NCBI GenBank assembly: GCA_902766435.1
Contig: CACXDM010000019.1
Span: 1 to 39,908 of the forward strand
Reading direction: 5' to 3'
DNA from: an uncultured Erysipelotrichaceae bacterium
Lineage (GTDB): Bacteria; Bacillota_I; Bacilli_A; Erysipelotrichales; Erysipelotrichaceae
Length of the DNA: 39,908 nucleotides
Part shown: piece by piece, positions 31,737 through 39,548 of the stretch
How positions within the stretch are numbered: the first letter of the stretch is position 1
How the letters are laid out: each line of letters opens with the position of its first letter
Position numbers and translations under genes: made by a program
The notes under the pieces: generated by a model
What the model was told of the DNA's origin: nothing
Seen by the model: the letters and a program-made list of their open reading frames with translations, nothing else
The model's database searches: none

Positions 31737-32423
31737 TTATCGGTTACACTGCTTGATGAGCTCCACTGTTTCCTTCTCTGTACCCGGATTTTTCTGAACT
31801 GCGGTAAAGAACAGGGTTTTGTGAACCACTTCTTCCGGATATTCCGAACTCCAGGATTTTTCGAGCGAGAAACGCGGAACCTGATGAAACTGCGTTACGG
31901 AAATATAATCAAATGCAGAGAATAAACCGGTGAGAATCATCATGACAGACAAAACCGCCAGGATACGCGGCGCTTTTTTGACGGCCGCAGGTATCATACA
32001 CCAGCATCCGGCGCAGAAAACCGTGCTTCCCAAAACTGCATAAATGCTTCCCCAGCTGCTTTCCGCCGGAAAAACCGCGAAGGCAGAAACAATGATAAAT
32101 ATACCGAATCCGGATAACAGATATCCTGCTGTTCTCTGCTTTCCGTTCTTAACCTCATTCTGACCGTATTCGGCCATTTTCATAACAGTATTCTGTGTAT
32201 TCATTTGTTCAGCTGTTCTTTCACCGTCAATGATCTCAGAAATACTTACACCGTAGAATTCAGCCAGTTCAGCCAGCATTCCGATATCCGGCATATTGGT
32301 TCCCGTCTCCCATCTGGATACCGTCCTGTTGGATACGCCGAGTGTTTCCGCCAGTTTTTCCTGCGTCAGCTTCTTTTCCTTCCGGAGTTCTTTCAGAAAC
32401 GAACCTGTTTTAATCTGATCCAT
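31737..32423 (-). CDS. XRE family regulator with C-terminal membrane segments
   Basis: The protein has 228 residues from the ATG at 32423, preceded by AAAGGAGGCAAGTC; longer starts have no ribosome site. An HTH-XRE domain fills residues about 8-62 (LKELRKEKKLTQEKLAETLGV, then NRTVSRWETG). After a linker there are three hydrophobic segments: GYLLSGFGIFIIVSAFAVF, a Cys-rich IYAVLGSTVFCAGCWCMIP, and ILAVLSVMMILTGLFSA. Membrane-tethered XRE proteins of this kind are common in Bacillota and largely uncharacterised. No target is evident. Confidence 0.88.
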   Translation of the reverse strand: MDQIKTGSFLKELRKEKKLTQEKLAETLGVSNRTVSRWETGTNMPDIGMLAELAEFYGVSISEIIDGERTAEQMNTQNTVMKMAEYGQNEVKNGKQRTAGYLLSGFGIFIIVSAFAVFPAESSWGSIYAVLGSTVFCAGCWCMIPAAVKKAPRILAVLSVMMILTGLFSAFDYISVTQFHQVPRFSLEKSWSSEYPEEVVHKTLFFTAVQKNPGTEKETVELIKQCNR

Positions 32424-32533
32424 GACTTGCCTCCTTTCGCTGTCATCGTACCGGCATAGCACGATGATGAACACGACACAAAGCGGGAATCCGTCTTTTT
32501 CGGGCATTTGACATCATTGTCCGGCTTCGGTTC

Positions 32534-32827
32534 TTAAAGTGAATTCCCTTCGCAGGCAGTGATTCGGACATGAACCGGATCACCGTCACCTTTATTCAGC
32601 TTTTTGCGGATTGCTTTCAGAATACCTATGACAAAGCACATCGTTCCATCGGGATTTTTCACTCCCATATTGACAATACTGCCGTCATAGGGAATGCCGT
32701 CAAATTCCGCATGTACTTTCATCCTGCCCTTCCCGGTTTCCTTACGTAGATCCCATGGAAAAGCCACATACGCGCCGCCGCTGTCCGGATCAGACTGTAT
32801 GACGGCATCATATTCATATTCTTTCAT
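32534..32827 (-). CDS. DUF1905 domain protein
   Basis: The protein has 97 residues. The DUF1905 pattern is visible: an N-terminal YEYDAVIQSDPDSGGAYVAFPWDLRKETGKGRMKVHAEFDG-type stretch and the closing LNKGDGDPVHVRI. The function of the family is unknown. The start at 32827 is ten bases after the previous stop, with a rather distant AGGA. It ends the operon of the YdcF protein and the small membrane protein. Confidence 0.8.
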   Translation of the reverse strand: MKEYEYDAVIQSDPDSGGAYVAFPWDLRKETGKGRMKVHAEFDGIPYDGSIVNMGVKNPDGTMCFVIGILKAIRKKLNKGDGDPVHVRITACEGNSL

Positions 32828-32837
32828 GCAGTGCTGA

Positions 32838-33062
32838 TTATTCCTTTTCTGATACAATCCGAAACAGTTTTGCCATTAACGGAATATAGGAGGCCGCAAA
32901 GACGACAGCAGATCCGGCAAGAACAGCTTTCCTGTGTTCTTTCTTTACTGCCGTTCCGGCAGCGAGACCCATGGAAAACAGGCAGAATTTCAGAAGAGCG
33001 AAATCTTTCCAGGTACTGTTTTCCGCATATATGTTTCCAAGATTCAGCAGGTATTTCATCAT
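32838..33062 (-). CDS. Small conserved membrane protein
   Basis: The 74-residue protein starts with MKYLLNLGNIYAENSTWKDFALLKFCL and has two hydrophobic segments (about 25-37 and 48-68). Similar small proteins in Bacillota are often named permease of phosphate ABC transporter, a label with no strong basis. Two adjacent ATGs are present; the second (33059) lies 7 bases from AAGGA. It sits between the YdcF and DUF1905 genes in one operon. Confidence 0.65.
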   Translation of the reverse strand: MMKYLLNLGNIYAENSTWKDFALLKFCLFSMGLAAGTAVKKEHRKAVLAGSAVVFAASYIPLMAKLFRIVSEKE

Positions 33063-33088
33063 TGAATCCTTTCTGCGTTTTAACGCTT

Positions 33089-34561
33089 TTACATGATGTT
33101 GGACAGATAAACCGTAAAGATCATCGCCAGTGTCAGAAGAATCATTACGCCAATGATGAACAGATGGTTATATCTCTCCGAATAAACCGCCGCAATGAAT
33201 TCCCGGACAAAGGCATTAATCCAGAAATAGCTTTTTGTCTTACTGCCGATGCCTTCCGCATGGAGACCCTGCTGTTCAGCCAGAACGCCTGCCCGGAAGA
33301 CATGATAGTTTGTTGTTGAAAAGGCTGCCTTGAAATCACTTCTGCCGGCATGTTCTCTGATCAGGTCCGCCGAATTCCTCATGTTTTCTTCCGTATTGAC
33401 AGACCTGTCTTCCGTGAGAATTCGGTCTTCGGGAATTCCGCACTCAAGCAGATAGTTTCTGATTGCTTCCCCTTCGGATATGATCTCATCATCACCTTTT
33501 CCGCCGGAAGGAACAAATAACGGAGCATACCCCGAAGCCTTTTTCTGCATTTCCGCAAATTCCAGTGCTCTGTCCGCTCTTCCCTTCAGCAGAGGGGTCA
33601 GTGTTCCGTCTTTGCGGATCTGACATCCCAGAATCAGAATATAGTCTCTGTCAAATGACGGTATCCTGCGCGCAGCCTTCAGACTGAGAATGATTGTGCT
33701 GACCAGAATACATTCCAGATAGGTCACAACCACAAGCATCGTATGCGTCACCACCATCTCGATATACAGGGCCGCGCCTTGTTCATTGTGAACATCCACG
33801 AGTGTTGAGCGCTGCAGATATTCCGAAAGAAGATGCGGAAACAGAGTACCGATGCAGACCAGTATCCCGAGGATGACGCCGAGCATGTTCTGCCAGCTTT
33901 TTCCTTCCTTACGCATCAGTTCAATGTTGCTGAGAGTAACCAGGACTGAAATGATAAAAGCAATCGGAAATGCCATGGAAGAGAAAACAGATGAAAGAGA
34001 TAATGATGACCGGACTGCGCTGATCAGCGAGCTGTTTCCGGATAAATAAATGAAATGGCCCAGTAATATGGAAGCGAAATAGATGACCCAGCCCAGACTG
34101 CGGATATTTCTGTACTGATACATCGTCTGCTTCATTCCGTCACGGTACAGCTGAATCACATAGCAGAGAATCAATGCGGTATAAAGAAAAGAAAGAACGG
34201 GAATAATACCGTCTCCGGCAGAATCACCGAAATACGTATTTACGGTAATCACCCCCATGGGATGAACGTATATTGTTTCAATATGCCCGTTTCCCTGCGG
34301 ATCTGAAATATCCACACTTGCTTTGCCTTCGGATACGGAATGTAAGGTAAGACAAAGCATTCCATCCTCATCATACCGGTCAGTCACATTGATGACCTCA
34401 TGATCCTGCTCAATCATCACTTCATAATCATCGGCCTGATATGAAGGACTGCTCATTCTGAATTTCAGCGTATATTCTGACCCCTGCATAATTACGGAAC
34501 ACAGACCGATCACAATAAACAGGATGGCGGCAGTCAATATTGTTCTCTTTCTGATTCTCAT
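33089..34561 (-). CDS. YdcF/DUF218 family membrane protein
   Basis: The 490-residue protein starts with a membrane segment (8-28) and an extracellular region of about 80 residues, followed by about six membrane segments (about 120-300). The DUF218/YdcF domain comes next at about 305-450: DYILILGCQIRKDGTLTPLLKGRADRALEFA, then FVPSGGKGDDEIISEGEAIRNYL, EDRSVNTEENMRNS and TTNYHVFRAGVLA. Two more helices follow at the C-terminus. SanA/YdcF proteins affect envelope permeability, and an enzymatic role is suspected but unsettled. GGAGTAGCCG precedes the ATG. It heads a three-gene operon. Confidence 0.9.
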   Translation of the reverse strand: MRIRKRTILTAAILFIVIGLCSVIMQGSEYTLKFRMSSPSYQADDYEVMIEQDHEVINVTDRYDEDGMLCLTLHSVSEGKASVDISDPQGNGHIETIYVHPMGVITVNTYFGDSAGDGIIPVLSFLYTALILCYVIQLYRDGMKQTMYQYRNIRSLGWVIYFASILLGHFIYLSGNSSLISAVRSSLSLSSVFSSMAFPIAFIISVLVTLSNIELMRKEGKSWQNMLGVILGILVCIGTLFPHLLSEYLQRSTLVDVHNEQGAALYIEMVVTHTMLVVVTYLECILVSTIILSLKAARRIPSFDRDYILILGCQIRKDGTLTPLLKGRADRALEFAEMQKKASGYAPLFVPSGGKGDDEIISEGEAIRNYLLECGIPEDRILTEDRSVNTEENMRNSADLIREHAGRSDFKAAFSTTNYHVFRAGVLAEQQGLHAEGIGSKTKSYFWINAFVREFIAAVYSERYNHLFIIGVMILLTLAMIFTVYLSNIM

Positions 34562-34626
34562 CGGCTACTCCATGGCTTAATCAGGACGTTCTTTTTCAAA
34601 GAAGGAAATCGTCCCGAAGCACATAC

Positions 34627-34652
34627 GCAGAAATTTTATCATGGATTTCTGC
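34627..34652. other. Hairpin between the methyltransferase and YdcF genes
   Basis: GCAGAAAT and ATTTCTGC form a perfect 8-base stem with a 10-base loop. There is no T run, so a terminator role for the methyltransferase gene is weak; it may be an operator for the YdcF operon. Confidence 0.4.
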
Positions 34653-34669
34653 CGGTTTGTCTGCAGATC

Positions 34670-35470
34670 TCACAAAGATGATTCTTCTGAAACAAACTCC
34701 GCCAGCCGGTAAATCCTCCCGTATACACTCCCCGTAAACAGAAGCCGGAAGAAGAACCTTTCCGCCGGTTTCAGTTGATTCACGAGATGTTCCGGTGTAA
34801 AGGAGTGTTCCTTTACAAAACGGATGCCCGTTCCCCTGATCACTTCGTTAATATTTCCGATCCCGTTAAGCTGTGTAACGCCGACTTCATTGACCGGATT
34901 TTTATACTTCGAAGCCCGGGCGCCGAACAAGGTATAGTAATCCATGAGTATATGTACTTTCCGGTATTTTTGCCGGAGGGTCAGGAAAAGATCATGAAGC
35001 TGTCTGTTTGTCAGATACATGCTCAGCCCTTCAAGTACCACAACCGCGGAAGAATGATCCGGAAGTGCCCGTATGGTTTTGGGATCAGCGGCATCAAGCG
35101 CCTGCATATGATCATTTTCCGTTTCCGTATACCAGCGTTTCCGTACTTCGATCACCTCCGGAAGATCACAGTCATACCACGCATGACTTCCGTGGTTTAC
35201 TCTGTGACATCTGCTGTCCAGACCGCAGCCGAGATGAATGACAGCCGCTTCCTCATTTTCTTTCAGCGTTTTCTCTGTCCACTCATCAAAGACTTTTGCC
35301 CGCATTGCCATATTGTACGCAAGCCATTTGGACTTTGCCCTGCCCCGCAGAGGAAATCCTTCCGCATCCCATATCCTTTCGGCATCCGGGTCCTTCAGAA
35401 TAATACCCTGACGGCTGACCATTGCTTTTCCGTAAAGCGGTATAAACAATGTTGTGTTTACTTCGTTCAT
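34670..35470 (-). CDS. Leucine-carboxyl-methyltransferase-like (LCMT/PPM1) SAM-dependent methyltransferase
   Basis: The protein has 266 residues from the ATG at 35470, preceded by GGGAGGAAACG. The LCMT family pattern is present: an N-terminal TTLFIPLYGKAMVS, the SAM motif VIHLGCGLDSRCHRV at about 79-93, WYDCDLPEVIEVRK, and VVVLEGLSMYL at about 142-152. Bacterial relatives methylate small acids or polyketide-like substrates. No biosynthetic cluster surrounds it, so the substrate is open. Confidence 0.88.
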   Translation of the reverse strand: MNEVNTTLFIPLYGKAMVSRQGIILKDPDAERIWDAEGFPLRGRAKSKWLAYNMAMRAKVFDEWTEKTLKENEEAAVIHLGCGLDSRCHRVNHGSHAWYDCDLPEVIEVRKRWYTETENDHMQALDAADPKTIRALPDHSSAVVVLEGLSMYLTNRQLHDLFLTLRQKYRKVHILMDYYTLFGARASKYKNPVNEVGVTQLNGIGNINEVIRGTGIRFVKEHSFTPEHLVNQLKPAERFFFRLLFTGSVYGRIYRLAEFVSEESSL

Positions 35471-35586
35471 CGTTTCCTCCCGGCGCATGTATCTCCATTA
35501 AATACCGGTCTGTCGTTCAGGCAGCTCTGCGTTTCTGCTTATACAGTACAGGAAAACAATCATGCCGTACAGAGATTACAGAAATG

Positions 35587-35626
35587 AAAAAACAGCTGAT
35601 CCGTTTAACTTTTCGGGTCTGCCGTT
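35587..35626 (-). terminator. Probable terminator of the XRE-zinc-ribbon gene
   Basis: AACGGCAGACCC and GGATCAGCTGTT pair with two mismatches and one G-U on the minus strand and are followed by TTTTC. Confidence 0.5.
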
Positions 35627-35638
35627 TTCTTTCCGGTT

Positions 35639-36403
35639 TCATCTTTTCTTATACAGAATCAGTTCCGGTTTTTCTCCGTCTTTTTCATATGTGCAGATTA
35701 AAATGAAATCCATGTCCGCAAGGACACCGAAACATCTCTCACCGCCGAATTCCGGTTCCAGCTGATTTCCTAGATATGTTTTTCTGTCATCAAGAAACTT
35801 AACGCATTGTCCGCCGGGAAGTCTGTATTCAAGATTGACATATCTGCCGATCAGCGCATTCAGTTTTTTCACTTCCGGCATACCTTCAATACGCAGATCG
35901 TTGATCTCCCTGATCAGTTGTTTCTTAAATACCTCAAACTCTCCGTTGTCACTGAGTTCCTCATATCTTTTCCAGTAATCGAGCTTCGGCAGCAGATTCT
36001 GCAGATACGCCCTGGCCTGATCTTCGGAAAACTGATCATTTGTCATCTGTCTGACACATACTTCGATCAGATCATCCATATCACTGTAAGTATACGTTCC
36101 GTCCGCATAGCACCATTGGCAGTACTGTTCATTGAGCGAACCGTCCTTTTCCCGGCTGATGATTTCATCCTCCAGAGGCATTCCGCAGCACTGACAGATC
36201 AGCTTGTTCGGTGAGCCGAGAAGCGTATTAATTGAAACGCCGAACACCCCTGACAGCAGCTTCAGTGTTTCCGTATTCGGCACGGTTTCCCCGTTTTCCC
36301 AGCGGGATACCGCCTGTCTTGTAACGAAGACTTTTTCCGCCAGTTCATCCTGGGTCAGTCCGTTTTTTATTCTGAGATTATATATGACATCTTTTGTACT
36401 CAT
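35639..36403 (-). CDS. XRE family regulator with zinc-ribbon domain
   Basis: The protein has 254 residues from the ATG at 36403, preceded by GAAGGAGGCATATAC. The HTH-XRE domain is at about 5-60 (LRIKNGLTQDELAEKVFV, then RQAVSRWENG). A putative zinc ribbon follows at about 70-103 with CQCCGMPLEDE and YCQWCYADG, giving two Cys pairs. The rest (about 110-254) is soluble and includes FSEDQARAYLQNLLPKLDYW and a C-terminal beta-rich part. The layout occurs in other Bacillota regulators, with unknown signals. Confidence 0.85.
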   Translation of the reverse strand: MSTKDVIYNLRIKNGLTQDELAEKVFVTRQAVSRWENGETVPNTETLKLLSGVFGVSINTLLGSPNKLICQCCGMPLEDEIISREKDGSLNEQYCQWCYADGTYTYSDMDDLIEVCVRQMTNDQFSEDQARAYLQNLLPKLDYWKRYEELSDNGEFEVFKKQLIREINDLRIEGMPEVKKLNALIGRYVNLEYRLPGGQCVKFLDDRKTYLGNQLEPEFGGERCFGVLADMDFILICTYEKDGEKPELILYKKR

Positions 36404-36497
36404 GTATATGCCTCCTTCAGTTCTTATTTTAGACACAGAGTACAGCGGCTGCACGCAACCTGCTGTTGCCTGATGATCATTTACTCCCGGAATGAAC

Positions 36498-36538
36498 TGA
36501 AAAACTCCCCGCTGCCGTTTATACCGGCAGTAAGGAGC
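36498..36538 (-). terminator. Terminator of the second VanY gene
   Basis: CTCC..GCCG and CGGC..GGGAG form an interrupted stem around TATAAA, then TTTTTC on the minus strand. Confidence 0.75.
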
Positions 36539-36565
36539 CCAATCAATGTTCTTTTCAATCCTGAA

Positions 36566-37603
36566 TCAATATCCCCAGCTGACAATTTCCCAGCTGCCTT
36601 CCTGATCACAGCCGAGCCACCACTGGTAGTTCTTGTATTCCATATCCGATTCAAAGGCATTTTCACTCACCTTGGGAGAATGAAAATCCATCAGAAATTC
36701 AGCCACTTTTACATACTCCGCAGTTTCACTCATTGAATTGATCCACTTCAGGTTTTCTTCAGATACTGCTTCATCCCCGGCATAGCGGATACTGTGGAGT
36801 TCACAATCCTTCCATGCGGCGAACTGACATTTGATCAAAACTGCCATCTCCTTCAGTTCCTCTTCGCTGTAAACTGCCGATTTACCCAAATCCACTGTCA
36901 CATCGGTTTCATTTACTGCGCCGAGATATCCTTCAAGAGTAACGCCTGTATCCATGATTTCCTTTGCTTTTTCCTTATCCTGAATATAACGGATATGCCA
37001 CGGTTCATATGCATAGCCGGTAATCTGTTCCTTACCTTCAAGATAGCGGAGAATAAAACCATGCGCCGCCAGTTTATCATGAATCTTTGCCCAGATTTCC
37101 GGATACTGAACCAGATCTTCATTCTCAATGATATCCTTCCCGTCAACATTCAGATAGAGATCCAGCGCAAGACCGGTATGGTGTTCGGAATAACCGGGTA
37201 CCGCAACGACTTTTGCGGCATAGTCAGCCCCGTATTTTTCCGTAAACCTGTCCATGATCTCCTGCTGTGCCTCAACCGTTCTTCTTGCGGAATCCAAGTC
37301 AACATGAATGCCTTCGGCTTCGAGTTCTTCCTTTAAAGCCAGATATTCTTTGTACGCATTCACTTCCACTTCAACATCATCACCGAGTGAATTAGTGCAG
37401 TGTTCAACTTTCAGATTGGCCTCCCAGTCCTCCGGCAGCGGATTCAGCTTGTTGACGAGAACCATGTAGTTGATATCGTAACTTTCCGCCTCAGATGACT
37501 GCTGTCCGGCTGAAGAAGATACCGCAGCACCATTGCTGCAGCCGGCCATGAGACCGCCCATCATAAGCAGTGCAGCACAGACATATATCATGTTATGTTT
37601 CAT
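36566..37603 (-). CDS. VanY-like D-Ala-D-Ala carboxypeptidase lipoprotein (copy 2)
   Basis: The 345-residue paralogue of the protein at 23153-24193 has the same order of parts. The lipobox LMAGC has Cys 22. The M15 domain has SEHHTGLALD (139-148, ligands His 141 and Asp 148) and EPWH (200-203). The C-terminal domain ends in VSWGY. The arginine region reads DSARRTVEAQQ against YSGYRSVEEQQ in copy 1, so specificity may differ. TTGGAGGTGAAAA precedes the ATG. It is transcribed alone, with its own terminator. Confidence 0.92.
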   Translation of the reverse strand: MKHNMIYVCAALLMMGGLMAGCSNGAAVSSSAGQQSSEAESYDINYMVLVNKLNPLPEDWEANLKVEHCTNSLGDDVEVEVNAYKEYLALKEELEAEGIHVDLDSARRTVEAQQEIMDRFTEKYGADYAAKVVAVPGYSEHHTGLALDLYLNVDGKDIIENEDLVQYPEIWAKIHDKLAAHGFILRYLEGKEQITGYAYEPWHIRYIQDKEKAKEIMDTGVTLEGYLGAVNETDVTVDLGKSAVYSEEELKEMAVLIKCQFAAWKDCELHSIRYAGDEAVSEENLKWINSMSETAEYVKVAEFLMDFHSPKVSENAFESDMEYKNYQWWLGCDQEGSWEIVSWGY

Positions 37604-37716
37604 TTTTCACCTCCAAAAAGCATAAGTATTCCATCATACAGCCTGCCGGGAAAGAACATGCATTCATACTGTTTCCATGCATTTGCTTAATCATGTCATG
37701 ATACATGGATCAGGCT

Positions 37717-38046
37717 TCATTTCTTCACGGCGCGCTTTCTTTTTGCCGGAGCCGGCAGTTCAGCCGCAGCCGCATTCAGCAGCTCCTCAAGAAATTCCCG
37801 GTTGTCCGTTTCCTGTACCAGCAGCATTTTCCCCGCACCCTCATAAGGAAGCTCATACGGCGCATCAGGCATCAGATTACGGACCGATTTCACCGGTTTG
37901 ATCAGAAACCTGTCGTCGTATATGCCGCCGATCACTTTGCCCTGATAATACAGTATGTATTCGCCCATCATCGGACGGTATGATATGTCTTCCAGACCGG
38001 ACAGCTGATCCAGAATGTAGTCAAGATATTCTTTTTTCGATGCCAT
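37717..38046 (-). CDS. TfoX N-terminal domain protein
   Basis: The 109-residue protein has SKKEYLDYILDQLSGLEDISYRPMMGEYILYYQGKVIGGIYDDRFLIK-type sequence, with the Y-R-x-M-M-G-E-Y core of TfoX-N/Sxy domains, and a basic C-terminal tail (PAKRKRAVKK). In Gammaproteobacteria Sxy activates competence genes; in Bacillota these single-domain forms have no known role. GAGGTTTGTA precedes the ATG. It starts 30 bases after the fusion-protein gene with no terminator between, so it is probably in the same transcript. Confidence 0.88.
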   Translation of the reverse strand: MASKKEYLDYILDQLSGLEDISYRPMMGEYILYYQGKVIGGIYDDRFLIKPVKSVRNLMPDAPYELPYEGAGKMLLVQETDNREFLEELLNAAAAELPAPAKRKRAVKK

Positions 38047-38075
38047 TACAAACCTCTGCGGCGTCTTACGCGCCT

Positions 38076-39515
38076 TTATTTCTTCAGGGAATCCCGGCTG
38101 ACGGGAAATGTGAAATACGTATCCGGATACGGTTCATCGGCCAGCGTGAAATGCCACCATTCTTCCGCGATCGGCATAAAGCCGTATTTCATCATGACCT
38201 TTCTGAGATACATCCGGTTGTCATACTGCTGTTCCGTTACCTCTCCGCAGTCAGGATGACTCAGTTCTCCGAACAGATCAAATGTACAGCCCATATCCAG
38301 ATCCGTCTGTGTTTTCATATCAAAGAGTGTCAGATCAACGGTGCTGCCCCGGCTGTGACCGGAGTGTTCAGCCACATATCCCTGCGGGATAATGGATTCC
38401 TTATCCAGTCCGGGATAGAAATACTCCTTCATCCGCGTATCGTGAATATCCTCTGCCCACCGCATGAAATGCGTAACTGCCTTCTGCGGCCGGTAAGCGT
38501 CGAAGATTCTCAGTCTGTACCCATTGCTTTTCACTTCATCACTCACTTCCGCAAGTGCTTCAGCTGCCTCTTTTGTCAGAATGGCAAGAGGCTCTTCATA
38601 CCCGTCAATCCGTTCTCCGATAAAGTTGAATGAAGAATAGTAGCGGATATCCAGTAAGACATCCGGGACTGCTTCACTCAGGGAAACAAATCCTGATGAA
38701 TCATCCGACAGGTGAACATTGTCATCTGAATCGCCGTGCTCCTTTGAACTCGCATTTTGATTCAGAACATATTCGGCATTCTTCGTCATTTCCGCTTCAC
38801 CTCCATTGTCCGGATAAAGTGTTCTTGTAAATTCAATTCCCTGATGTTTCAGACACAGCTCGAGAAAACAGAGAAATATGCCTGTATCCATCCGATTATA
38901 GTATGTGACTTTGTCCGCCGGCATGATTCCTCTTTTGCCGGGTTTTCTGTACCGGCAAACCGTTAAGGTATCACCGTTTCCGATCACATGCCAGGGCTGG
39001 GTATTACATGCGCTCGGCGCAAACCGGACAATATCCGTCACACCGTTAATCTGTTCCCCTTCCCAGATTTCATCTGCAGTTTTCCGTTTGCTTTTGAACA
39101 TATTCTTACGGAACTTTGCCGGATCATCGATCTTCCGTACTGCCATCATGATAACAAATGAAAGACCTTCGTATTCCGGCTCTTCTGTTTTACCGATCCC
39201 GAACCAGAGTGTCCCGATATTCTTTGAAGCCAGCCAAAGGTCAAGCTGCTCACCGAGATAACCGATATTCTGAAGATATCCTTCCTTCTCTTCGCTGTAG
39301 AAAAGAATACAGTATTCTTCTCCCCTGGCGCACGAGGTCTCTTCTGCCGGAACAATCCGCAGCGCCGTTCTGATGGAAGGATCAAGCGGCTTAAGATGAT
39401 TCCAGAGCTGTTCAATCTGTGAGCGCTCTTCTTCACTGATGCATTCATTTCCCGTATTCCGGAAAAGATGAAAAGACTTCCGTTTAAAGATCATGTCATA
39501 CAGAAGATTATCCAT
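38076..39515 (-). CDS. Fusion of nitroreductase-like domain and VanX-like D-Ala-D-Ala dipeptidase
   Basis: This is a single open frame of 479 residues. Residues 1-255 look like a TM1586-type nitroreductase: a half-domain with NIGYLGEQLDLWLASKNIGT, then DIVRFAPSACNTQPWHV at about 161-177 (the APSAxNxQPW signature) and a second helical half. A polar linker (about 252-278: NASSKEHGDSDDNVHLSDDSS) follows. Residues 279-479 are a VanX/Ddp-type M15D dipeptidase: FDAYRPQKAV (338-347), SGHSRGSTVD (385-394, ligands His 387 and Asp 394) and EWWH (452-455, Glu 452 and His 455). There is no signal peptide, so it acts in the cytoplasm, where VanX enzymes cut D-Ala-D-Ala. GGGAGGTTTGAA precedes the ATG. Confidence 0.88.
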   Translation of the reverse strand: MDNLLYDMIFKRKSFHLFRNTGNECISEEERSQIEQLWNHLKPLDPSIRTALRIVPAEETSCARGEEYCILFYSEEKEGYLQNIGYLGEQLDLWLASKNIGTLWFGIGKTEEPEYEGLSFVIMMAVRKIDDPAKFRKNMFKSKRKTADEIWEGEQINGVTDIVRFAPSACNTQPWHVIGNGDTLTVCRYRKPGKRGIMPADKVTYYNRMDTGIFLCFLELCLKHQGIEFTRTLYPDNGGEAEMTKNAEYVLNQNASSKEHGDSDDNVHLSDDSSGFVSLSEAVPDVLLDIRYYSSFNFIGERIDGYEEPLAILTKEAAEALAEVSDEVKSNGYRLRIFDAYRPQKAVTHFMRWAEDIHDTRMKEYFYPGLDKESIIPQGYVAEHSGHSRGSTVDLTLFDMKTQTDLDMGCTFDLFGELSHPDCGEVTEQQYDNRMYLRKVMMKYGFMPIAEEWWHFTLADEPYPDTYFTFPVSRDSLKK

Positions 39516-39548
39516 TTCAAACCTCCCTGCCTGTTTTCAGGCATACGA

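Noticed and set aside
35449-35765. Plus-strand frames over the gap between the methyltransferase and XRE-zinc-ribbon genes
   Set aside because: They overlap both neighbouring genes in antisense, lack good start signals and have no recognisable content; the gap holds only a probable terminator.
37690-37702. ATCATG-T-CATGAT dyad downstream of the TfoX gene
   Set aside because: It is short and AT-rich, with no T run and no clear promoter nearby; it could be chance.
23153-39515. Vancomycin-resistance cluster
   Set aside because: VanY- and VanX-like enzymes are present, but no D-Ala-D-Lac ligase, dehydrogenase or VanRS genes accompany them and they are scattered among unrelated genes.
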